Origin: DYRB01 sp963802205
GTDB taxonomy: Bacteria; Pseudomonadota; Gammaproteobacteria; Chromatiales; Chromatiaceae
DNA length: 64,000 nt
NCBI GenBank assembly: GCA_963802205.1
Contig: CAWDHW010000014.1
Coordinates: 62,001 to 126,000 of the forward strand
Direction: 5' to 3'
Position 1 is the stretch's first letter. The number at the start of each line of letters is the position of its first letter. Position numbers and translations under genes: made by a program. Of this stretch, positions 32,331 through 39,832 are shown one piece after another. The notes beneath the pieces are model-generated. The model saw only the letters and a list, made by a program, of their open reading frames with translations. It made no database searches and was not told the DNA's origin.

Positions 32331-33539
32331 GTGCCCCTCTACAGCTTCAAGGCGGTCAAGCCAGATGGCGAGGCGGTCGAGGGCGACCGCGAGGCCGCGG
32401 ACGAGGCGGCCCTGGTGCGGTCACTCCAGGCCGAGGGGCTGATCCCCATCCAGACCCGCCCTGCCGGGGGGCTGCGCCTGTCCCTCGGGGTACGGCGCAG
32501 GCGCTCCCTTAGCCAAAAGGAGATTGGCATCCTGACACGGGAGCTGGCGACCCTGCTGGAGGCCGGGCTGACCCTGGACCGCTCCCTCCAGATCCTGGTC
32601 GAGCTGACCGCGGAGGAGCACCTGGTCAAGGTCTTGGCCGACCTGCAACAGCGGGTCCGCGGTGGGGCCACCTTTTCCGCTTCGCTTGAGCAGCAGGGTG
32701 GTCAGTTTCCTCGCCTGTACGTCAACATGGTCCGCGCAGGGGAGGCCAGCGGTGCCCTGGATCAGGTCCTGGCGCGCCTGGCGGACTATCTGGAACGTAC
32801 CGCGGAGCTGCGCGAGACGGTCACATCGGCCCTCGTCTACCCGGCCATCCTGCTCGTGGTGGCGGGGCTCTCGGTGATCATGCTGCTGGTCTTCGTCGTC
32901 CCCCAGTTCGCCGCCCTGTTCGACGACATGGGTGCGGCCCTGCCCCTGCCCACGCGCATCGTGGTGGGAGCCGGGGACCTCTTCCGCGATTACTGGTGGG
33001 CCATGCTCGCCGTGGGTGCCCTGATCGCCGCCACCATCGAGCAGCGCCTGAAGCGACCTGAGGTACGCGAGCGCTTCGACCGGCGCGTGCTGGCCATGCC
33101 TCTGCTTGGCGACCTGGTGTGGAAACTCGAGACCGCACGCTTTTGTCACACCCTGGCCACCCTGCTCAAGAATGGCCTGCCGCTGCTGACCGCCCTGAAC
33201 CTCGCCAAGGAGGTTGTGTCCAACCGCAAGATCGCCGGGTTGCTGGATGAGGCAGGGGAGGACCTCAAGCACGGCAAGGGCCTGGCAGAGCCCCTGGCGC
33301 GGCGGCAGGTCCTGCCGCAACTGGCCATGCAGATGATCCGGGTGGGCGAGGAGTCCGGGGCACTGGACGCCATGCTCGCCAAGGTTGCGGAGATCTACGA
33401 CCGCGAGACCCGATCCAGCGTGCGCAGCCTGCTGACCTTGCTGGAGCCTGTGCTCATCATCGGCTTGGGGATCGTGGTCGCCGGGATCATCATCTCCATC
33501 CTGATGGCGATCCTGGGGGCCAACGATCTGGTGTTCTAA
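32331..33539 (+). CDS. gspF: type II secretion inner-membrane protein GspF
   Basis: Polytopic platform protein of 402 residues, with two GspF repeats (LTRELATLLEAGLTLDRSL and TLATLLKNGLPLLTALNLA) and three membrane segments near 168-195, 222-240 and 370-395. The start is GTG at 32331, giving VPLYSFKAVKPDG, the conserved N-terminus. It lies 4 bp after gspE. Confidence 0.95.
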   Translation: MPLYSFKAVKPDGEAVEGDREAADEAALVRSLQAEGLIPIQTRPAGGLRLSLGVRRRRSLSQKEIGILTRELATLLEAGLTLDRSLQILVELTAEEHLVKVLADLQQRVRGGATFSASLEQQGGQFPRLYVNMVRAGEASGALDQVLARLADYLERTAELRETVTSALVYPAILLVVAGLSVIMLLVFVVPQFAALFDDMGAALPLPTRIVVGAGDLFRDYWWAMLAVGALIAATIEQRLKRPEVRERFDRRVLAMPLLGDLVWKLETARFCHTLATLLKNGLPLLTALNLAKEVVSNRKIAGLLDEAGEDLKHGKGLAEPLARRQVLPQLAMQMIRVGEESGALDAMLAKVAEIYDRETRSSVRSLLTLLEPVLIIGLGIVVAGIIISILMAILGANDLVF

Positions 33540-33631
33540 CTCGGGAATCTTTGTCCGCACCTGAACGCGAATGAACGCAAACCCAGGCCAGGGGCCGGGA
33601 TGGCGGCCTTGCGCGATCTGGCCGACATACG

Positions 33632-33665
33632 ACGCCGATCACCATGGGCGACCTGTGATCGGCGT
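33632..33665 (+). terminator. hairpin between gspF and gspG
   Basis: ACGCCGATCAC (33632-33642) pairs perfectly with 33655-33665 across a 12-nt loop. It lies in the only sizeable gap (170 bp) of the E-to-J part of the cluster, just before the major pseudopilin gene. It may be a partial terminator or an RNA-protecting structure that adjusts GspG level relative to GspE and GspF. Confidence 0.5.
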
Positions 33666-33709
33666 TCCTTACAATCACTACCTTAACCCGCACGCATCGA
33701 GGAAATCCT

Positions 33710-34138
33710 ATGCCCTGTCCTAGTCGCAAGCCCATCCGCGGCTTCACCCTGGTCGAACTCCTGGTCGTGCTTGCCATCCTCGGCCTGCTGGCCGGTCTGG
33801 TCGGGCCCCAGGTCATGAAATTCCTGGGGGGCTCCAAGACCAAGACCGCCGCCCTCCAGCTTCACGACCTGGGGGCCACCCTGGACCTCTATCGCCTGGA
33901 GATCGGCAACTACCCGAGTACGGATCAAGGGCTCGAGGCCCTGGTCAAGCAGCCCGGCAATGCCCCTAATTGGAACGGTCCCTATCTCAAGAAGAACGAT
34001 GTCCCCAAGGACCCCTGGGGCCGCGAGTACAACTACCGAGCCCCAGGGCAGCACGGCGCCTTCGACATCTGGTCCCTGGGTGCCGACAACCGCGACGGCG
34101 GCGAGGGCGAGGACAAGGATGTGGTCAGTTGGGAGTGA
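33710..34138 (+). CDS. gspG: major pseudopilin GspG
   Basis: 142-residue pseudopilin. The prepilin leader ends RG, with FTLVELLVVLAILGLLAG following the peptidase cleavage site. The globular part has LYRLEIGNYPSTDQGLEALV, KDPWGREYNY and the C-terminal calcium-site region LGADNRDGGEGEDKD. ATG 33710 follows GGAAA. It is the main subunit of the T2SS pseudopilus. Confidence 0.96.
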   Translation: MPCPSRKPIRGFTLVELLVVLAILGLLAGLVGPQVMKFLGGSKTKTAALQLHDLGATLDLYRLEIGNYPSTDQGLEALVKQPGNAPNWNGPYLKKNDVPKDPWGREYNYRAPGQHGAFDIWSLGADNRDGGEGEDKDVVSWE

Positions 34139-34360
34139 GGGGGAAGTAGCGAGTACGGAGTGGCAAGTGGTGAGTGGTTGGTTCGCAGTGGGCGGGGACT
34201 AGGTTGGTCAGGCACTGGGCATCGGCCTGCCTGACGAGTGTCATTGTGACCCCCGGGTTCGCACTGCAGCGCGCTCGCCGGCGTTACCGGGCGCTCGGTG
34301 CGCTGTGGGCGACGGCCTCGACCGCTGGCCACTCGCCACTCGCCACTCATCGCTTCCCCA
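34138..34360. repeat. inverted pair of heptad (STRR-like) repeats between gspG and gspH
   Basis: From 34146 to 34194 the DNA is built of 7-bp units starting GT (GTAGCGA, GTACGGA, GTGGCAA, GTGGTGA, GTGGTTG, GTTCGCA, GTGGGCG). Around 34326-34358 the complementary units (CGCCACT repeated) run in the opposite sense, and both arms begin with GGGGAAG when read inward. About 130 bp separate the arms. The right arm is inside the 5' part of gspH. Confidence 0.6.
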
Positions 34361-34800
34361 GGGGCTTCACCCTCGTTGAACTCCTGGTGGTGCTGGCCCT
34401 GGCGGGCTTTCTGATCGGGGTGGTTCCGCCGCTGATCGGCGCAGCCTTCCCCGGGGTCCAGCTCAAGGCGGCGGCCCGCAGCACCGCCGCCGGGTTGCGC
34501 CTGGCCCGGGAGGAGGCGATCCGCGGGGGCCATGCGGTGGCCTTTCTACTCGACGTGGAGGGGCGCCGCTATCAGGTCGAGGGCGATGCGCGCCTGGTCA
34601 ACTACCCCGCCGGGCTCGACCTCAAGCTGGAGGGGGCCAGCGCGGAGCTGCGTGACGATCAGGTGGGAGGGGTGCGCTTCTTTCCGGATGGCAGCTCCAC
34701 CGGTGGGCGTGTCCTCATCAGCCGCGATGGCAGGGGCTATCAGGTCGGCGTGACCTGGCTCACCGGACGCATCGCGTTGGGACCCTGGGATGGGGACTGA
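34174..34800 (+). CDS. gspH: minor pseudopilin GspH (start uncertain)
   Basis: Minor pseudopilin with the prepilin site RG/FTLVELLVVLALAGFLIG and a GspH-type domain (AARSTAAGLRLAREEAIRGG, VRFFPDGSSTGGRVLIS). The reading frame is open to 34174, giving an unusually long leader of about 64 residues; GTG 34246 would give about 40. Part of the leader (HSPLATHR) is encoded by heptad-repeat DNA, so the ancestral start may have been replaced by inserted sequence. It overlaps gspI by 11 bp. Confidence 0.85.
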   Translation: MVGSQWAGTRLVRHWASACLTSVIVTPGFALQRARRRYRALGALWATASTAGHSPLATHRFPRGFTLVELLVVLALAGFLIGVVPPLIGAAFPGVQLKAAARSTAAGLRLAREEAIRGGHAVAFLLDVEGRRYQVEGDARLVNYPAGLDLKLEGASAELRDDQVGGVRFFPDGSSTGGRVLISRDGRGYQVGVTWLTGRIALGPWDGD

Positions 34801-35326
34801 GATTTTGTCCGGTGCGATTGGAACCCGACGTTCGCATCCGGGTACGAGGCATGTCCGCCGGCAGGCCGGGTTCTCACTCCTGGAGGTCCTGGTGGCCTTC
34901 GCCATCCTGGCGCTATCCCTGGGGGTGCTGTTGCAGATCTTCTCGCGGGCCATGTCCACCACGGCGGTGAGCGGGTCTTACAGCCGGGCTGCCGCCATGG
35001 CGGAGGCGCGGCTGGCGGAGGTTGGGGTCACAGTTCCTCTGCAGGAAGGCGACTTCACCGGAGACCCCGATGATGGTTTGTCCTGGGCCCTACGCATTGT
35101 GCAGCTCGATGTCAGCGACATCTTTTTCGATCAGACGCCGCCAGTGACCCCTTACCAGATCGTGGCGACGGTCTACTGGGGGGAACGCGGGGCGGAGCGG
35201 CACCTGAGCCTGGCCAGCCTGCACCTGGGCCCGGCCCTGGAGGACGCCGGTCTGGGCGCCGGCTCCGCCCCGGGACGGCCCCCGACGGTGAAGTCGCCTT
35301 CGGCCCCCAAGGCGGGTCGGCGATGA
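34790..35326 (+). CDS. gspI: minor pseudopilin GspI
   Basis: 178 residues. The prepilin motif QAG/FSLLEVLVAFAILALSLG is followed by RAAAMAEARLAEVG, typical of GspI. The C-terminus is Pro/Gly-rich. The start is ATG at 34790, overlapping gspH; other in-frame starts close to the leader are possible. GspI forms the tip complex with GspJ and GspK. Confidence 0.9.
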   Translation: MGTEILSGAIGTRRSHPGTRHVRRQAGFSLLEVLVAFAILALSLGVLLQIFSRAMSTTAVSGSYSRAAAMAEARLAEVGVTVPLQEGDFTGDPDDGLSWALRIVQLDVSDIFFDQTPPVTPYQIVATVYWGERGAERHLSLASLHLGPALEDAGLGAGSAPGRPPTVKSPSAPKAGRR

Positions 35327-36171
35327 CCGCCGCGCGTCGCCGCCAGAGGTGCAGGGCCCGGATGCAGGGCTTTACCCTCATCGAGCTGATCATTGCCTTG
35401 GCATTGATCGCGCTCATCACCCTGCTGCTTTTCTCCGGGCTGCGCCTGGGGACCCGAGCCTGGGACGGGGTGGATACCGTGTCGGAGCGCCACGCAGAAC
35501 TGCGCAGCGCCCGGACCTTCCTGGACCAGGCACTGAGGCAGGCGCGGGACCTCAGCCTGCACCTGGAGGACCAGGACCGCCAGGTCTTCACCGGCGATGC
35601 GGGCAACCTGGAGTTCGTGGCTCCCCTGTCGGAGCACGTCGGGGTCCCGGGGCTCTATGTCCTGCGTCTGGGGGTGGAGGGGCGGGGCGAGCGCAGTCGT
35701 CTGGTGTTGACACGCTGGTTGCTGCACCCGGACGTCCTCCTGGGCAATGCGGGCACCCCGGGGTGGACGCCCCTGGATGCGGCCTCGCCGGGGGGCTCAG
35801 GGGCCGAGGCGGTGGACCGGGACCTGGCTGCGGGTGCCTTCGGCCAGACCGTGCTGCTGGAGGGGGTGGGGGAGTTTGGTCTGGCCTATTTCGGGGTTCC
35901 CGAGGGGACTGCCGGGCTCAATGACCCGGCGGAGGGACAGGCGGCCAAGGCACCTAAGGTTCAGGGCCAGATCGAGGCGGCGGGTCTCGACGGGGAGCCG
36001 GAGGGGGCGTGGTACGCCGAGTGGGTGGCCCAACCCCATCCGCCCGAGCTGGTGCGGGTTCATCTCACCAGTCAGCGTCAGGGCTGGCCGGACAGCGTGA
36101 TCCGCCTGCCCAGGGCCGACCAGACCCAGGGTGCGGCAATCCAGATCGGTCAACGCAGGGGAGGCCTGTGA
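35323..36171 (+). CDS. gspJ: minor pseudopilin GspJ
   Basis: 282 residues with the prepilin site QG/FTLIELIIALALIALITL and RLGTRAWDGVD. It is longer than many GspJ because of an extended domain after residue 130, and it overlaps gspI by 4 bp. It is part of the GspI-J-K tip complex. Confidence 0.9.
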   Translation: MTAARRRQRCRARMQGFTLIELIIALALIALITLLLFSGLRLGTRAWDGVDTVSERHAELRSARTFLDQALRQARDLSLHLEDQDRQVFTGDAGNLEFVAPLSEHVGVPGLYVLRLGVEGRGERSRLVLTRWLLHPDVLLGNAGTPGWTPLDAASPGGSGAEAVDRDLAAGAFGQTVLLEGVGEFGLAYFGVPEGTAGLNDPAEGQAAKAPKVQGQIEAAGLDGEPEGAWYAEWVAQPHPPELVRVHLTSQRQGWPDSVIRLPRADQTQGAAIQIGQRRGGL

Positions 36172-37199
36172 ACGGCCAAGTTATTGACCGGATAGGGCGT
36201 GGGCGGGGGATCGCCCTGGTCCTGGTCCTTTGGGTCATCGCCCTGCTCACGGTGATGGCGCTCGGACTCACCGCGGCCCAGCGCACCGAGAGCACACTCA
36301 CCGCCAACGCCCTGGACGGGGCGCGCTTTCGCGCCGCGGCGGACGCCGGGATCGCCTACGCGATCCTGAATCTCCTTGCCCCTCCGAACCCGGACCTCGA
36401 TGTGGCTGCGGCGTCCGCTCGGGACGGCGGGGGCCAGCCCCAGGAGTGGCTGCCGGACGACTTGCCGAGGTCCTGGTCCTTTGCCGAGGTGCCGCTTTCG
36501 ATTTCCGTCTCCAACGAGGCGTCGCGCATCGATCTCAACAGCGCCGATGCCAAGACGCTGACCGCCCTGTTGATGGTCCTGGACGTCCCGGAGAACGAGG
36601 CCGTGGCGCTGGCGGATCGCATACTCGACTGGCGTGACTTGGATGATCTCGTGGGACTCAACGGGGCCGAAGACTCCGCCTATGCCGCCGAGGGCCTTCC
36701 GTACGGGGCCAAGGACGGTCCCTTCACCAGCGTCGAGGAACTGCGCCAGGTCTTAGGGGTTACTCCCGAGCTCTATGCCCGTCTCGCCCCAGAGCTGACG
36801 GTGGACTCGGGTGTCGACCAGGTCGATCAACAGTTCGCCTCCGCAGCGGTCCTGGCGGCGGTTCAGGGGGTGCCTATGGAGGACGCCAGGGCCATCGTCG
36901 CCGAACGTACCGAACCCCAACTAGGGACCCGGGCGGGAAGCGCCGCGGCTGTCTCCGGTCGGGGCGGACCTGTCTACCGTATCCGTGTCGCACGGGCGGC
37001 GTCCATCGAAGACCCACATACTCGCACAGGGCAATCTGGTGCCGGTGCACCGGCCGGTGCTGCCGGCCTGGCGATGGAGGCCATGGTTCGCATAGAACAG
37101 GGAGGGACGCCACCCTTTCAGGTCGTTTGGCGTCGCTATGGGCTTGCCCCACCCCCGCCGCCGCCGCCCCCAGATGCCGGGGAGGGTCTGTGGCGTTAA
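36168..37199 (+). CDS. gspK: minor pseudopilin GspK
   Basis: 343 residues from GTG 36168, overlapping the gspJ stop. The N-terminus RGIALVLVLWVIALLTVMALGL lacks the Glu at +5, as is normal for GspK. SRIDLNSADAKTLTALL is a helix-hairpin-helix-like stretch typical of the family. A C-terminal polyproline run (eight Pro) is unusual. Confidence 0.92.
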   Translation: MNGQVIDRIGRGRGIALVLVLWVIALLTVMALGLTAAQRTESTLTANALDGARFRAAADAGIAYAILNLLAPPNPDLDVAAASARDGGGQPQEWLPDDLPRSWSFAEVPLSISVSNEASRIDLNSADAKTLTALLMVLDVPENEAVALADRILDWRDLDDLVGLNGAEDSAYAAEGLPYGAKDGPFTSVEELRQVLGVTPELYARLAPELTVDSGVDQVDQQFASAAVLAAVQGVPMEDARAIVAERTEPQLGTRAGSAAAVSGRGGPVYRIRVARAASIEDPHTRTGQSGAGAPAGAAGLAMEAMVRIEQGGTPPFQVVWRRYGLAPPPPPPPPDAGEGLWR

Positions 37200-37350
37200 G
37201 GGTCCTGGTCCCCTCCCCACACCGGACTATGAAAAGCGCGGGCGCCATGACTGTTTCACTTGCCTCGGCCGCTGCTCCCGGCGCGGCCAGCCGCCGGCCA
37301 TGATAGGCTTGGTCGCGACTCTGCATAGCCCTCTTTGACCCGTAGGACTC

Positions 37351-38448
37351 ATGGCCTTCATCGACGCCTTCCAATCCATACACCTGTTCCCATCGGGCCT
37401 GGGGTCCAGCCTGGCGGATCATGTCGATGCCTGGCGTGGGAACCTCGCCGCTTGCCTGCCGAGGCGCCTGCGCCGCTGGATACTGGGGCCTGACTGCCGC
37501 CTGCTGATCTTGCCGCAGGGCGACCTGGCTCAGGTCTTTCTTGCCGATGATGACGAACGCCATCCCTTGGGCGAACTGACCCTGATGGCAGGGGAGTCCC
37601 TCCCGGATCTTGGGCCTGGGGTTAAAGTGCGACCACAGCGGACCCTCATCGTCCTCCCGGTCGGGGAGGTCCTGCGCCGCAGCATCTCCTTTCCAGCACA
37701 GGTGCGCGACAACCTCCAGCAGGTGGTGCGCTACGAAATCGATCGTCTGACCCCTTTTCAGGCCGATCAGGTCCTCTTCGATACCAGCCTGAGCGGGGCT
37801 TCGCGGCGCGGTGATCGCATTCTGGTGGAACTGGCCCTGTGCCGCCGCGACCGAGTGGATCCATGGCTCCTGCGCCTGCGCGAGGCTGGCTCGCCGGTCG
37901 ATCAGGTCACTTGGGAGGATGCCTGGCCCAAGGCCAATCTGTTGCCCCCGGATGGTCGCCCGCACAGGAGTACGGCGGGCCTGAAGTTGAACCTCGCCAT
38001 GGCGGCGGCGGTCCTCTTGCTGGGGGCGGCGGCCTTGGTTACGCCCCTGTGGCAGCGCGACCAGATAAGGTCCTTGCTGCACGCCGAGGTTGACCTGGCG
38101 CGCACCGCTGCCCAGGATGTCGATAAGCTTCGCGGCGATCTGGAGCGGGCGCGCCAGGGCAGCGTCGCCGTCCTCCAGCGCAAGCAGGAGCAGCCGCGCG
38201 TGATCGACCTCCTGCGGGAACTCACGGTGCGGTTGCCGGATGGGACCTGGATTCAGAACATCGACCTCAATAAGGGCGAGGTCCAGTTGCGCGGCGAATC
38301 TACCCAAGCCACGGCCTTGATCGCCATTCTCGAGAAGTCCGCCGGGGTCCATGGGGTCACCTTCGCGTCACCGGTGACCCAGGTCGCCCAGACCGGGGCC
38401 GAGCGCTTCAACATCACCTTCCAGTATGAGAGGCCAAAACCACCGTGA
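37351..38448 (+). CDS. gspL: type II secretion protein GspL (PilN-like C-terminus)
   Basis: 365-residue inner-membrane linker between GspE and GspM. It has a cytoplasmic actin-like N-terminal part, one membrane helix near 211-232 (LNLAMAAAVLLLGAAALVTP), a coiled coil, and a periplasmic ferredoxin-like domain (WIQNIDLNKGEVQLRGES) resembling PilN/GspL. It is preceded by a 151-bp gap with no clear ORF. Confidence 0.87.
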   Translation: MAFIDAFQSIHLFPSGLGSSLADHVDAWRGNLAACLPRRLRRWILGPDCRLLILPQGDLAQVFLADDDERHPLGELTLMAGESLPDLGPGVKVRPQRTLIVLPVGEVLRRSISFPAQVRDNLQQVVRYEIDRLTPFQADQVLFDTSLSGASRRGDRILVELALCRRDRVDPWLLRLREAGSPVDQVTWEDAWPKANLLPPDGRPHRSTAGLKLNLAMAAAVLLLGAAALVTPLWQRDQIRSLLHAEVDLARTAAQDVDKLRGDLERARQGSVAVLQRKQEQPRVIDLLRELTVRLPDGTWIQNIDLNKGEVQLRGESTQATALIAILEKSAGVHGVTFASPVTQVAQTGAERFNITFQYERPKPP

Positions 38449-39083
38449 GTTTACCCCCGATCCGCCCGCAACCCAGCGGCGGACGGCGCCCCGCCGCCTG
38501 CCTGTTGGCGTGGGCCCTTTTGCTTCTGGTCCCCGTGGGATTTGGTTTCGGTGTCGTCTGGCCTTGGCTGGATCGCATGGCCTTCCGAGACAACGATATC
38601 GCCAGCGCCCGCGACCAGCTTGTCCGCTACCAGCGTTTAGTGGCGACATTGCCCAGCCTGCGTGCCGAGTTGGAGGCAGTTAATAACAACCAGGACTTCA
38701 AGGCATTCTATTTCGCCGCTCAGACCCCGGCACTGGCGGGGGCGACTTTGCAGCAGACCGTGCAGGATATCGTCAAGGCCGCGGGCAGTCGGCTCGTCAG
38801 TACTCAGATCCTCCCGGCAACCCCAAACGAGCAGCTGCCCACGGTGAGGGTCCGCATCCAACTCCAGGGATCCACGGCTCAGTTGTTCGAGATCCTCTAC
38901 CAACTCGAACAGTCGCGGCCCTTTCTGTTCGTCGATCAGGTCTCGATCCGCTCGATGGCCCAGTCGGCGCGCCCTGTCGTACCTGAGCGCAATCGCCAGG
39001 TCCGGCGTCCCCCCAGCAAGCCCGACACCGAGGATCTGACGGTGCGCCTCGACATCTTCGGTTACACCCTGGGTGGGGCATGA
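38445..39083 (+). CDS. gspM: type II secretion protein GspM (T2SSM_b type)
   Basis: 212-residue bitopic protein with one membrane helix (about 20-42) and a periplasmic GspM_b/PilO-like domain (TLQQTVQDIVKAAGSRLVSTQ, FEILYQLEQSRPFLFVDQVSI). The start is GTG at 38445, overlapping gspL by 4 bp. It partners GspL. Confidence 0.85.
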   Translation: MSLPPIRPQPSGGRRPAACLLAWALLLLVPVGFGFGVVWPWLDRMAFRDNDIASARDQLVRYQRLVATLPSLRAELEAVNNNQDFKAFYFAAQTPALAGATLQQTVQDIVKAAGSRLVSTQILPATPNEQLPTVRVRIQLQGSTAQLFEILYQLEQSRPFLFVDQVSIRSMAQSARPVVPERNRQVRRPPSKPDTEDLTVRLDIFGYTLGGA

Positions 39084-39826
39084 TGAAGGCCCTGTTGGCT
39101 GCACTATCCCTGGGTCTCGGTGGCCTGCTTTATTGGCAGTGGACCGACTGGCCACCGCCGCCCCCCGGGCAGGTCGTCGGTCCAATGCCGCCGGACGCCC
39201 GGGTGACCACCTTGCCAGATCCTCTGAACGGGCTCGTGCCCGTCCAGGATCGCGAGGAGTATGCCGCGATCAAGGAACGCCCTTTGTTTCGGCCCGACCG
39301 GCGCCCGCAAGAGCCGGTGCTTACCGATGGGGTTGAGGCCCCCCCCCCGGCAGACAATGACTTGGCGGGTTTCGATCTCACAGGTGTCATCATTTCCCCG
39401 GCCATGACCACCGCCTGGGTGAAGGACCCGAGCCAGCAGACCCCAGTACGGCTGCGTCCAGGCGAGACCCTGTCGGGGTGGACGGTTAAGGACATCCTTG
39501 GCGATCGCATGGTCGTAGAGCGACAGGGGAAAAGCGATACGTTATATTTGCGCGACTTCAAGGCCCCGGCTGGACCGGGGATCACCACGCCACCCAAGGC
39601 TGCGTCGCAGCCAGGGTCCGCCGCAGGCAACCGCCAACCGCCCGGGGGTGTCAAGAAGCCGGGCACCTCGGGTGGCGGCAAGCCGCCCGGTCCCGGGCAG
39701 GCGGCACTACCCGGGGGCCAGCCGCCACCCGCCAAGACGCCCGTCCCGGCGCAATCCGGAGCCGATAATCGTGCGGCGAAGGGTGCGGGCGCCAGGGTCA
39801 GGCCGCCAGCGGGAACTCCACAGTGA
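39080..39826 (+). CDS. XpsN/GspC-like type II secretion linker
   Basis: 248 residues: an N-terminal membrane helix (about 4-20), an HR-like periplasmic domain (ERPLFRPDRRP, ITWVKDP-like TTAWVKDPSQQTPVRLRPGETLSGW split in the family, and ILGDRMVVERQGK) and a long Pro/Gly/Lys-rich tail. The position between gspM and gspD matches XpsN of Xanthomonas, which replaces GspC and contacts the secretin. ATG 39080 overlaps the gspM stop. There is no separate gspC in the cluster. Confidence 0.78.
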   Translation: MMKALLAALSLGLGGLLYWQWTDWPPPPPGQVVGPMPPDARVTTLPDPLNGLVPVQDREEYAAIKERPLFRPDRRPQEPVLTDGVEAPPPADNDLAGFDLTGVIISPAMTTAWVKDPSQQTPVRLRPGETLSGWTVKDILGDRMVVERQGKSDTLYLRDFKAPAGPGITTPPKAASQPGSAAGNRQPPGGVKKPGTSGGGKPPGPGQAALPGGQPPPAKTPVPAQSGADNRAAKGAGARVRPPAGTPQ

Positions 39827-39832
39827 GGCCAA

